A DNA stretch of 43,088 nucleotides. Origin: an uncultured Alphaproteobacteria bacterium. GTDB taxonomy: Bacteria; Pseudomonadota; Alphaproteobacteria; Rhodobacterales; Rhodobacteraceae. Positions within the stretch are counted from its first letter, which is position 1. Each line of letters opens with the position of its first letter. Of this stretch, positions 25,201-32,823 are shown in pieces. The position numbers and the translations under genes are program-made. The notes beneath the pieces were generated by a model, which saw only the letters and a list, made by a program, of their open reading frames with translations, had not been told where the DNA came from and searched no databases. The stretch covers positions 1 through 43,088 of the forward strand of contig CACBNQ010000010.1 of assembly GCA_902540655.1 (NCBI GenBank). The letters are read 5' to 3'.

Positions 25201-25236
25201 CGGATTTTTATCTTGTGCACCGTTGCTTAAAATCTT
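25201..25236 (+). repeat. Decayed tRNA-Gln 3'-half copy 4
   Basis: Starting at CGG, the sequence aligns with tRNA-Gln 13965 onward; 18 of the first 23 positions match, and matching continues more weakly for about a dozen further nt. It occupies the same place relative to arm region C as copy 2 does to region B. It is probably the oldest clear junction. Confidence 0.6.
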
Positions 25237-25420
25237 GTAATGCTACCTATTAATGCCTTAGTTTAAGACTCACCAATGAATAAAATTATTAGGATTACGT
25301 AACGTAATATTTGTAAGAAATAAATTTAGTTAATACCATGTAGCTGTGTTGCGTATTTTACACCTATCTGCTTCTAGAGTGGTATATTAACCCGTCGAAT
25401 TAGTAAGGTGTTTAGAAAAG

Positions 25421-26203
25421 TTGATTTTAATCAAAAAAAACGAAACCTTGAAAGTGGCATCAGTATTTACCGTAAAATTACTTCCAAAAGATATCCAACA
25501 ACTAGCTCTATTCCTGGACGTCGATGGCACACTATATGAGATTGAGAATAGTCCAAACTTGATTAAACCTTGTTTTAAATTGCAAAAAAAACTGCAAACC
25601 ATCCGTAATAGACTTGGAGGTGCGTTAGCGCTTATTAGTGGTAGATCATTAGACGATCTAGATAGGATTTTCGAGAACGATAAAATTTCTGTTGCTGGAA
25701 ACCACGGAGCACAATTGAGAGATACACTCCGACTTAAGGAGTACCAAGCCGAGTCTGGAAAAATAAAGGGAATTGCTTATAAGATTAGTGAATTACTTAA
25801 TGGCCAAAAAAATATTGAGATTGAAAACAAGGGTTCAAATTTAACTGTTCATTTTCGAAATTCAACGATCGACAGGAAAGAGATTAATAAAATAATGTTC
25901 GAGATTGTAAAGTATGAACCAAAATTAATTTTACTTGAAGGAAAGGAAGTTTTGGAAGTTAAACCTCTGAGCCACAATAAGGGAACGGCAATTTCATACT
26001 ATATGAAAACTAAACCTTTTATTAAGCGAAGACCGATTTTTATAGGTGATGATATAAGCGATGAAGATGGTTTTGAAACTGTTAACAAGATAGGCGGCTG
26101 GTCAGTTCGTGTTGGAAATTATAAAAGAAGTAAAGCCAACTTCTTTTTACCTAATGTTAAATCCGTTCACGAAATAATGGAGCAGCTTCTAAAATCAAGG
26201 TAA
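25421..26203 (+). CDS. otsB: Trehalose-6-phosphate phosphatase
   Basis: This 260-residue HAD-superfamily enzyme has the nucleophile motif LFLDVDGTLYE, motif II ALISGRSLDDL, VAGNHGAQLR, KPLSHNKGTAI with the conserved Lys, and the acidic motif FIGDDISDEDGF. It removes phosphate from trehalose 6-phosphate. There is no ATG before the first motif; a TTG at 25421 with AAGG about 13 nt upstream is the most upstream start after an in-frame stop. otsA follows after 15 nt. The pair lies between the decayed junction at 25201 and a further arm-like repeat at 27642, so it may be cassette cargo. Confidence 0.93.
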   Translation: MILIKKNETLKVASVFTVKLLPKDIQQLALFLDVDGTLYEIENSPNLIKPCFKLQKKLQTIRNRLGGALALISGRSLDDLDRIFENDKISVAGNHGAQLRDTLRLKEYQAESGKIKGIAYKISELLNGQKNIEIENKGSNLTVHFRNSTIDRKEINKIMFEIVKYEPKLILLEGKEVLEVKPLSHNKGTAISYYMKTKPFIKRRPIFIGDDISDEDGFETVNKIGGWSVRVGNYKRSKANFFLPNVKSVHEIMEQLLKSR

Positions 26204-26218
26204 ATCAATTGGAGAGTT

Positions 26219-27601
26219 ATGAGTAGAGTAGTCGTTATTTCTAACAGAGTTATGCTTCCCAAGGAAAAGAAACCTGAGGCATCTGGCGGTCTTGCAGTTG
26301 CATTATTTGATACGCTGCAGGAGACAAACGGTCTTTGGTTTGGTTGGAGTGGCGCAGTCACTACAGATAAGAATATTAAACCACTTGTTAAAAAGGATGA
26401 AGGAATTACTTATGCCATTGTTGATTTACCAAAAAAAGATTATGAAAATTACTACAACGGTTATTGTAACGAAGTACTTTGGCCCATTTTTCACTATAGA
26501 TTGGACTTAGTAGATTATTCCAAATTAAAATTCGAGAGTTATAAAAGGGTTAATAAGTCTTTTTCCTTAATGATTAAAAAACTTCTCAATAATGAAGATT
26601 TGATATGGGTTCATGATTATCATTTTTTATTAATTGCTAAAGAGTTGAGAAAGCTCAAATGCACTCAGAAAATAGGATTTTTTTTACATATACCATGGCC
26701 ATCAAAAGAAATTTTGACTGCATTACCTGATCATCGAGAGCTCGTTGATGCTCTATTAGAGTTTGACTTGATAGGCTTTCAAACTAGAAAACATGTACTT
26801 ATCTTTTTAGATTATATCATAAGTGAGCTAGGAGGCTCAGTTGAACCAGATGGATCAATATTTGCTTTAGGGAAAAAGTCTAAAGTAAAACATTTTCCAA
26901 TATCTATAGATACGAACAAAATTATAAAAATATCAGAAGAAACTGATAACTCTCCTCAAGTGAAAAGACTAGTCAAAAGTATTAAAACGGACAAACTAAT
27001 AGTCGGAGTCGATAGGCTAGACTATTCAAAGGGGCTTGAGCTTAGATTCTTGGCATACAATCATCTTCTTACAAATCATAGTGAACACATGAGATCAACA
27101 ACTTTGCTTCAAATAGCCCCGACCTCAAGAGGCTCTGTTTTTCAATACAAAGAAATAAGAAGAAAATTAGAGCTTAGTGCTGGAAAAATAAATAGTGCGT
27201 ATGGTGACTTTGATTGGACGCCAATTAGGTATCTCAATAAAGGATTCCAGCAAAAAAGTCTTATGGGATTTTTTAGAAATAGTAGAATTGGACTAGTAAC
27301 ACCGCTGAGAGACGGAATGAATTTGGTAGCAAAGGAATATATAGCTTCTCAACGCGTGAGTGATCCAGGGGTGCTAATTTTGTCAAGATTTGCAGGCGCA
27401 GCAGAGGAATTTCCCGACGCATTGATTGTGAATCCTCATGATCCGGAGGGAGTAGCAGATGCATTGCATCATGCCTTAAAAATGCCTAAAAAAGAACGCT
27501 TGAGGAGATGGCTTAGTGCTTTTGATCAATTACAATCTTTTAATATAAGTGTATGGAGAACTCACTACATCGAAGCATTACAAACATCAATAATCAAATA
27601 G
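26219..27601 (+). CDS. otsA: Trehalose-6-phosphate synthase
   Basis: This 460-residue GT20 glycosyltransferase transfers glucose from a nucleotide sugar to glucose 6-phosphate. Motifs are intact: VVVISNRV with the ASGGLAVAL loop, WPIFHYR, IWVHDYHFLLI, FFLHIPWPS, VGVDRLDYSKGL, LLQIAPTSRG and RDGMNLVAKEY. GGAGAG lies 2 nt before the ATG at 26219. With otsB it forms a complete pathway for trehalose, an osmolyte and stress protectant. Confidence 0.95.
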   Translation: MSRVVVISNRVMLPKEKKPEASGGLAVALFDTLQETNGLWFGWSGAVTTDKNIKPLVKKDEGITYAIVDLPKKDYENYYNGYCNEVLWPIFHYRLDLVDYSKLKFESYKRVNKSFSLMIKKLLNNEDLIWVHDYHFLLIAKELRKLKCTQKIGFFLHIPWPSKEILTALPDHRELVDALLEFDLIGFQTRKHVLIFLDYIISELGGSVEPDGSIFALGKKSKVKHFPISIDTNKIIKISEETDNSPQVKRLVKSIKTDKLIVGVDRLDYSKGLELRFLAYNHLLTNHSEHMRSTTLLQIAPTSRGSVFQYKEIRRKLELSAGKINSAYGDFDWTPIRYLNKGFQQKSLMGFFRNSRIGLVTPLRDGMNLVAKEYIASQRVSDPGVLILSRFAGAAEEFPDALIVNPHDPEGVADALHHALKMPKKERLRRWLSAFDQLQSFNISVWRTHYIEALQTSIIK

Positions 27602-27641
27602 TTAAAAAGAAGTGAATGCACTAGGTCCGTGTAAGTTAATT

Positions 27642-27665
27642 TTTTGACAACAGTTTTCGTGATTT
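27642..27665. repeat. 24-bp exact repeat of arm region B (arm D)
   Basis: These 24 nt, containing TTTTGACAACAGTTTTCG, are identical to 20723-20746, and a few flanking positions also agree (CCTGA follows both). It lies 40 nt after otsA. About 90 nt further on, at 27757-27797, there is a very weak tRNA-Gln-like stretch (CAGGGTCTATCCCATGTA) that could be an eroded junction. The repeat is certain; the junction is doubtful. Confidence 0.7.
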
Positions 27666-27822
27666 CCCTGAAAATTATGCACTATAAGAAACTTGGCAAT
27701 TATTTGACTACTTATAAAAAGTTTATATTTATTTCAATTATTATGTGCCAATCTTACAGGGTCTATCCCATGTATATCTGATCGATGATTTTTTACCTAT
27801 TATGAGGTGCAAACCTGAAACT

Positions 27823-28236
27823 TTACTTATACATTTGCGCAATCGTAGGGATCACTCCTCGACGGTTCAGGCTTTGATTAACTGACGATGGGTTCAATAT
27901 CTTTTTTAAATAATCCAATGCATCCTGTGGATCACAATTCCCACACATGAAAATATCAAGTGAAGCAAAATTACGTTCTGGCCAAGTATGTATACTTATG
28001 TGACTTTCAGATAAAACTGTTACACCGCTTACGCCCATTCCTTCACCAAAAGGATGATAGTAGGAATGCAGAATGGTCGCGCCAGCCTTGCGAGCACTTT
28101 CTTCTATTGCTTCTTTTATAAAATCTAAGTCACCCATTTGTTCCACGTCCCAAAAATCAGCAAGTATGTGCCTTCCTGCAAATTGATCGCCTGTTTTTGA
28201 ACATGTTACGAAATAATCGCTATCAAGATGGTTCAT
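27823..28236 (-). CDS. speD: S-adenosylmethionine decarboxylase proenzyme (prokaryotic type)
   Basis: This 137-residue proenzyme carries the self-cleavage motif LSESHISIHTWPE, where Glu-Ser is cut and the Ser becomes the pyruvoyl cofactor, followed 20 residues later by the conserved Cys in DIFMCG. It makes decarboxylated AdoMet, the aminopropyl donor for spermidine. The ATG at 28236 is chosen because AGGAGG precedes it and speE stops 1 nt before; a longer reading from 28305 would run through speE. Last gene of the operon. Confidence 0.93.
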   Translation of the reverse strand: MNHLDSDYFVTCSKTGDQFAGRHILADFWDVEQMGDLDFIKEAIEESARKAGATILHSYYHPFGEGMGVSGVTVLSESHISIHTWPERNFASLDIFMCGNCDPQDALDYLKKILNPSSVNQSLNRRGVIPTIAQMYK

Positions 28237-28237
28237 T

Positions 28238-29149
28238 TTATCCTGCCTCCTCTTCTTTCTTGGATCTTTTATTAATGTCATCTTGGATCCAGGGAGGAAG
28301 AACAAAAGATGCTAAATGCATTTCTGGACTGTAATGTCTAGTTTTAAAACATGCTCTTTTAAAACGTTTGTTGAGTGTTTCTAAAAGGGGTAGTGACCAA
28401 GTGGAGTTGAGAACTCCAAAGCCCAGTGTCATGTATCCGCCATAATAAGTTGGGATCGCAGCAATATAACAACTAGCGTTCAATCCAGCCTCCTCAAGGC
28501 AAGAAAGAGTACTTCCAACCTCACCTGATTGAAATTGAGGGACACCTCCTTGGGTGGAAACCACAGCATTTTCCTTAAGAATTTCAACTAAGTTTTTATA
28601 AAATTCATGGCTAAATAATTTCTCCCCAGGGCCTACAGGATCAGTTGAGTCAATTATAACCACATCGAACTTTAAATCTGTTTCTTTCACATACGCAAAA
28701 GCATCGCCAACTATTAGTTGCACTCTAGTATCTTGGTAAACTTCACCTCCATTATTAACGCTAGGTATATATTCCACGCAGGCATCAATTACCATCTGAT
28801 CAATTTCTGCCATGACAACTCTTTTTATGCCTTTATGGCGAAGAACCTCGCGTAAAATCCCACCATCACCACCGCCAATAATTAGAATATTCTCTGGTTT
28901 TTCATGTGAAAAAAGGGGTACATGCGTCATCATCTCTTGATAAACGAATTCATCACATTCTGTGATCTGAATTATACCATCAATGGCTAGCACACGACCA
29001 AGTGTATCGTTCTCGTAAATTGCAATATCTTGATATTCGCTCTTTCCCTCAAATAAGGTTCTATTGATTTCAAAACCCTGAAATGCCTTGCTGCCTTCAA
29101 TTGTATAAATGCTTTCAACATCTTCTATGAAATTACGCCGCGCGCACAT
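28238..29149 (-). CDS. speE: Spermidine synthase
   Basis: This 303-residue aminopropyltransferase has IIGGGDGGILREV (AdoMet-site glycine loop), the catalytic-region DSTDPVGPG, TQGGVPQFQ and PTYYGGYMTLGF. It transfers the aminopropyl group from decarboxylated AdoMet to putrescine. GGAGGGG lies before the ATG. The start overlaps the upstream SpeD-like gene by 17 nt and the stop abuts speD, giving a three-gene polyamine operon. Confidence 0.95.
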   Translation of the reverse strand: MCARRNFIEDVESIYTIEGSKAFQGFEINRTLFEGKSEYQDIAIYENDTLGRVLAIDGIIQITECDEFVYQEMMTHVPLFSHEKPENILIIGGGDGGILREVLRHKGIKRVVMAEIDQMVIDACVEYIPSVNNGGEVYQDTRVQLIVGDAFAYVKETDLKFDVVIIDSTDPVGPGEKLFSHEFYKNLVEILKENAVVSTQGGVPQFQSGEVGSTLSCLEEAGLNASCYIAAIPTYYGGYMTLGFGVLNSTWSLPLLETLNKRFKRACFKTRHYSPEMHLASFVLPPWIQDDINKRSKKEEEAG

Positions 29150-29585
29150 TTCGCCCCTCCTTGGTAAAATTTTTTACAGTAGCCTGATTTGCCTGATGGA
29201 ATCCCCTATCCATATTGTGCATATTGGCTTGGGTCGGATTGAAATATTTTTTACAAATTCCAAGTGCAACTTCGACGTCAAATGCTTTACAAGAAAAAAC
29301 ATCAATATATACCTGTCCGATATTTTCAGCGAAATGTGCAGCAATATTGGAAGTTTCAATCATCTGGAGTAAAGTGTAGCCCGCGGCCTCATGGGAATGC
29401 GTGGCGAAATGCTCAATTACTGGTTCACCGTAAGCTACCATGTCAATAGCGCGCACTAGCTCCTTACTCCAATTCAGTATATTTTCTTTATCTGCTAGTA
29501 ACTCTTTGGGACAACCATTAAAGTCTAATACTAAATGCTGACCCCATGGTGCTCGCGCCAAATTAGTTTCATTTTGTGTCGTCAT
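29133..29585 (-). CDS. Divergent SpeD paralogue, candidate pyruvoyl-dependent decarboxylase
   Basis: This 150-residue protein begins with WGQHLVLDFNGCP, a pattern of the AdoMet decarboxylase family. In its core, MIETSNIAAHFAE aligns with LSESHISIHTWPE of the neighbouring SpeD. Aligning the serines places the distal Cys (DVFSCK) 20 residues later in both, with His at +5 and Asp at +16 also matching. The pyruvoyl Ser is therefore kept, but the preceding Glu is Thr and the TWP region is lost. It is first in the operon, with AGGAGA before its ATG. SpeD homologues turned into arginine or ornithine decarboxylases are known, and such an enzyme could supply putrescine precursor to SpeE. Activity is unproven. 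Confidence 0.8.
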   Translation of the reverse strand: MTTQNETNLARAPWGQHLVLDFNGCPKELLADKENILNWSKELVRAIDMVAYGEPVIEHFATHSHEAAGYTLLQMIETSNIAAHFAENIGQVYIDVFSCKAFDVEVALGICKKYFNPTQANMHNMDRGFHQANQATVKNFTKEGRNVRAA

Positions 29586-29995
29586 TTCTTTCTCCTTTAA
29601 TGATTGGCAAAGGCCAACGTACTAAAAAGAAAAAGCTCGCGATAAAAGGCTTAAACGTCAAATGCTCCAATGGTAATGTCATCAGTTATGGCATACAACG
29701 TTATTTAATAACGCAAACCCTCTCAAAACTAGGCGGATGGGACTTTATGCAGCAAGCATCGAACAAAGCCCGCCCCGAATTAAAAACATTCACGCCGTTA
29801 CATAACCATTATCTGAAATTTTCAGGGGTTAGAGACACGTGCGTAAGCGCATGTATACAAAATTTTTAAAAAAAAGAAATAAAAAAATTCTTCTAGGTAA
29901 ATTAATTGTTTAAATCTAAATCATTAAAACACACTTTTAACATATGATGGTGCTGACCTACATGAGTTAGAGTGAAAAGGAAAAGGATTCTCGAG
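29586..29995. other. 410-bp intergenic region upstream of the polyamine operon
   Basis: No convincing gene is seen. It holds the promoter and leader of the polyamine operon. A perfect 6-bp inverted repeat CGTTAT-TTA-ATAACG (29699-29713) lies about 115 nt before the first start codon and could be an operator. A possible 37-codon leader frame (29682-29569, minus strand) overlaps the SpeD-like start. The rest is AT-rich. Confidence 0.4.
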
Positions 29996-31000
29996 TTAAA
30001 AATACTTGGAATTTACCCAAACAAAATCCTCAGCGTCGCTAAAAAACTCCAAAGACATTTCAGGGACAATTAAAGAAGTGATGGGTCTACTACAGCCACT
30101 CGAATAGTATATGTTGGCGTCTTGTTTATTTTCTGCCGTATCCATCCCTATATAAATATATGTGTCATCAGTATCTTTATACTGTGCAACACAGGAAAAA
30201 AGGTTTCTTGGTAACATTGACGGTTGAAGAACGATATCTTTCACTTCTTGAATAAAACTGTCTTTCATTTTTACCACTAATACCGTAAACGCTTTTGTCT
30301 CAGCATTAAACCTATTTAAGTTTTCAAAGTTTGGAAACCAACCCCAAACAGGTCCAGAAAATGATTCGGTACGGCTTCCATTAGGGTATTTAATTAAAAG
30401 GTGGTCTACGGAGTCCAACCAGTTGGTACCAACACCTTCTAAATCAAGAGCAGCATCAATACTCTCCATAAAACTTACACAAACAAATTCGTTTTTTTGA
30501 TTGAAGCCCATGTGACGTGCAATAACATTTGGGTATTCTCTGGTGTAAAGTTCAGTTCTGAACTGATCAAAACATCCATCCTTTGGTCGATACTTAACAA
30601 TCATAACTACTTGTGGATCGGGAAATTTTTTATATTCATGATCCGATATCTGCCAATTAGATTTATAAGTAAAGGAAGAAATTGGGTTCTTGTTATGAAC
30701 CCTTCGTGCCTCAAATAGGACATTTTGATCCTCTGATTTATTTCCGTCAGGTTTCAACAAATCTTTTCCATTTTTAATATCAAGATTTTGGGATCGTTTC
30801 CAAAAGAATACGTGGCATCTGGTTTCAGGATTTGGAGAAACAGAAACTAACTCCCAGCCCTTTCCACCCATATCTTTCATATGGGATGAACGACCAGTTG
30901 AATTGAAGGGTAGTTCTGTATCTATATAATCCCACATAACCATGTTCATTTTTTTGTATTTTTTTAGGCTTAAATTATATCCTATTTTCTCAAGATACAT
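29996..31000 (-). CDS. Hypothetical protein with DUF4177-like N-terminus and ABM-like fold
   Basis: This 334-residue soluble protein has no signal peptide. The first 50 or so residues after MWDYIDTEL contain MGGKGWELVSVSP, resembling the DUF4177 pattern. Residues about 125-220 (VVMIVKYRPKDGC, then VCVSFMESIDAALD) resemble a dimeric alpha/beta barrel of the antibiotic-monooxygenase type. The C-terminal third may repeat a similar fold (TVLVVKMKD, YIYIGMD). I do not know its function. The start is uncertain: 31000, or an ATG cluster about 17-21 codons later. Confidence 0.6.
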   Translation of the reverse strand: MYLEKIGYNLSLKKYKKMNMVMWDYIDTELPFNSTGRSSHMKDMGGKGWELVSVSPNPETRCHVFFWKRSQNLDIKNGKDLLKPDGNKSEDQNVLFEARRVHNKNPISSFTYKSNWQISDHEYKKFPDPQVVMIVKYRPKDGCFDQFRTELYTREYPNVIARHMGFNQKNEFVCVSFMESIDAALDLEGVGTNWLDSVDHLLIKYPNGSRTESFSGPVWGWFPNFENLNRFNAETKAFTVLVVKMKDSFIQEVKDIVLQPSMLPRNLFSCVAQYKDTDDTYIYIGMDTAENKQDANIYYSSGCSRPITSLIVPEMSLEFFSDAEDFVWVNSKYF

Positions 31001-31042
31001 GAATATAAAACAAACTAAAATTCCTTGAAAATATTTCCTAAT

Positions 31043-31900
31043 TCACAATTTACTTTTTCTAGAAATCAAAATCCCACCAAAAACAATTAGACCACCCCCA
31101 GCAATGGTTGAAATCGTTAGAGGGTCCTGGAAAAATATAATTCCTACTATAGATGCAAAGAAAAGATGAAAATATGAAAATGGTTGCAACACACTAGCCT
31201 CCGCATGGCGATAAGCGTTCGTAAGCAAAAAGTGGCCTACTAAGCTAAACGTACACAACAAAATTAAAAAGTATAAATCAGAGAATTGTATCGGCTTATA
31301 AAATAAAGGGCTGGGAATTGTGATCGCAATTGCGGAGACTAGAGATACCCAGAAAAAACTGGTTTCAGTATTATCAGTAGAAGCTACCTTTCTTGTAAGT
31401 ACTGCATAAATTGCGAAGGTAACTGCAGAGATCAAAGGCAAAACAGATACCAAAGAGAATTCAAGATTTATTGGATTAATAATAATAGTTACTCCTAAAA
31501 ATCCTACCCCGACCGCTACTACTTTTATTCTTGTAATTTCCTCTTCTAAAAATAGCCCAGACAAGAGCACTGTTAGGAGAGGAAAAACCGCCATTAGTGC
31601 GTGTGTTACTATTAATCCAACTTGGGTATATGAGTAGATAGCCATTAACAAAGACGAAATGAATAAAAGGCCTCTGAAAATCTGGGCAACTGGTTGTTTT
31701 GTCTTTAAAATTGACCGTAAAACACCTCGGCCTCTTAAGCTGACTAACATCACGAAACTTCCAATTATCCAAAATCGGAACATATTTATGTTTAAAACAT
31801 CATAAAGTTCGGCCATATACCGCGACATACCATCCATCAATGCAAGAAAGAATGTTGCTATAATCAGAGTGATTATTCCTTTTTTTGATGCAGTACTCAT
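31043..31900 (-). CDS. EamA/DMT-family membrane transporter
   Basis: This 285-residue protein has ten predicted membrane helices in two EamA halves. Typical features are FRGLLFISSLLMAIYSYTQV with LMAVFPLLTVLLSGLFLEEE in the first half, and a second half ending SYFHLFFASIVGIIFFQDP and GGGLIVFGGILI. The ATG at 31900 is preferred to a TTG at 31921. The substrate of DMT exporters cannot be predicted from sequence. A second EamA gene lies at 32824, but the two are not close copies. Confidence 0.85.
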   Translation of the reverse strand: MSTASKKGIITLIIATFFLALMDGMSRYMAELYDVLNINMFRFWIIGSFVMLVSLRGRGVLRSILKTKQPVAQIFRGLLFISSLLMAIYSYTQVGLIVTHALMAVFPLLTVLLSGLFLEEEITRIKVVAVGVGFLGVTIIINPINLEFSLVSVLPLISAVTFAIYAVLTRKVASTDNTETSFFWVSLVSAIAITIPSPLFYKPIQFSDLYFLILLCTFSLVGHFLLTNAYRHAEASVLQPFSYFHLFFASIVGIIFFQDPLTISTIAGGGLIVFGGILISRKSKL

Positions 31901-31970
31901 AATTAATGCTATAAATTGCAAACAGTCAAACTAATGGACTAATTAAAAAAATTTAGCAATATATTTAAAA

Positions 31971-32261
31971 TTAATACCCCTCGACAATAAGAATATATCC
32001 TGTTGAGTTTTCTTTACGTATATCAATTATTTTTGCGTACTCTTCTGACGCATAGAATTGCTTTGCTTTTTCTAAAGTATCAAATTCAACTACCACGTCA
32101 CGATTACCCTGAGGAGTTCCTTCAGCAATAATTTGTTCGCCACCTCTTATTAGGTACCTACCCCCAAAACTTTTAATGATTTTTTCTGTTTCGGAGGCAT
32201 ATTGTTGATATTTTTTTGGATCTGTAATAGTTATTTGTCCAATAAGATAGCCTTTTTTCAT
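31971..32261 (-). CDS. DUF1330 family protein
   Basis: This 96-residue single-domain protein has the DUF1330 layout: GYLIGQITITDPKKYQQYA at the start, GGRYLIRGGE in the middle and VVVEFDTLEKAKQFYAS, ending with YILIVEGY. It has a ferredoxin-like dimeric alpha/beta-barrel fold of unknown function. GAGG lies 8 nt before the ATG. Confidence 0.88.
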   Translation of the reverse strand: MKKGYLIGQITITDPKKYQQYASETEKIIKSFGGRYLIRGGEQIIAEGTPQGNRDVVVEFDTLEKAKQFYASEEYAKIIDIRKENSTGYILIVEGY

Positions 32262-32293
32262 ATAATAGCCTCAGTGTTTTTAATTAAATTTTT

Positions 32294-32709
32294 TTACTTT
32301 ATTTTTGGTTGTGTCTCAAATATTTGATCCGTTTTGATACATTCCACCCAATCCAAACTAGATTTTTTCCATACCTGCCTCATAGGTTGGAGACTCATTC
32401 TTTGTCTAATCGTCCCGACTCTCAACCCAAAAAAACCAGATTTTCCATTTTCAGGTCTAGCATAAATTCTTGTTCCACACTTTCCACAAAATGCCAACTC
32501 ACGTTTTGCACCACTATCTGCTAATTTGATATAAAAGCTCAATTCTCCTTTTAAAAGATTGAAGCTATCATTAACAGCACAACGACATAGCCAAATGCAG
32601 TACCAGAATTTATTTGGCAATCCGTACAGTGGCATATTGTTGTTGTCTCAGGGTCAATATCCGCTTCAAACTGAATTTGCCCACATAGACATGTCCCATC
32701 TATATTCAT
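32294..32709 (-). pseudogene. GFA-domain (CENP-V/GFA) protein gene, frameshifted
   Basis: Two overlapping frames together make one GFA protein of about 138 residues. From the ATG at 32709 one frame gives GTCLCGQIQFEAD and CHCTDCQINSGTAFGY, with the first zinc cysteines, then runs out of family similarity and stops soon after. A second frame continues with VNDSFNLLKGELSF and FCGKCGTRIYARPE, the last zinc CxxC, to the stop at 32294. The shift falls near 32574-32584 and fits a one-base loss. Either the gene is dead or there is a sequence error. GFA-family enzymes include glutathione/formaldehyde adduct and related zinc proteins. Confidence 0.75.
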
Positions 32710-32823
32710 TGTATCCCTTTTTTATAGTTAAACTCCTCAAAGTATGGGGTCTTTAACCATTCGAGTACAACTAATTTTAAAAATAAACCTAGAAAGATCG
32801 CTGAATATATATAGAAAGAACTC

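Larger units (their letters stand above)
13965..25236 (+). mobile_element. Composite tRNA-Gln-anchored accessory island without an integrase
   Basis: Direct repeats of the 3' part of tRNA-Gln lie in the same orientation at 13965-14013 (in the gene), 19125-19153, 20834-20882, 22679-22709 and, decayed, 25201-25236. The modules between them are about 5.1, 1.7, 1.8 and 2.5 kb. Gene content is accessory: surface and secreted proteins, a regulator, a truncated enzyme and small redox or unknown proteins. Repeats of TGACAAC type near several junctions resemble recombinase arm sites. No tyrosine or serine recombinase, phage structural gene or transposase is visible, so these are either remnants or passengers mobilised in trans. 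A further module with otsB-otsA may end near 27797. Confidence 0.75.
24987..25420. other. 434-bp gene-free junction region
   Basis: This gap contains arm region C (25081-25199), the decayed tRNA-Gln copy 4 (25201-25236), and then about 180 bp of AT-rich sequence leading to otsB. The small open frames here are low-complexity or overlie the repeats, and I regard them as chance. Confidence 0.6.

Noticed and set aside
27757-27797. A fifth tRNA-Gln copy
   Set aside because: Similarity is weak and needs gaps. It is only suggested by its position after the exact 24-bp arm repeat, so it is not listed as a separate feature.
13939-27800. The island as an intact prophage or integron
   Set aside because: No integrase, capsid, tail, terminase or attC-like imperfect palindromes are seen. 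Only tRNA 3'-end repeats define the borders.
29586-29700. SAM riboswitch in the polyamine operon leader
   Set aside because: I could not find a recognisable SAM-II or other SAM-binding core in this stretch.
29576-29869. A 97-codon plus-strand frame upstream of the polyamine operon
   Set aside because: It overlaps the start of the SpeD-like gene, lacks a good start and RBS, and shows no family pattern.
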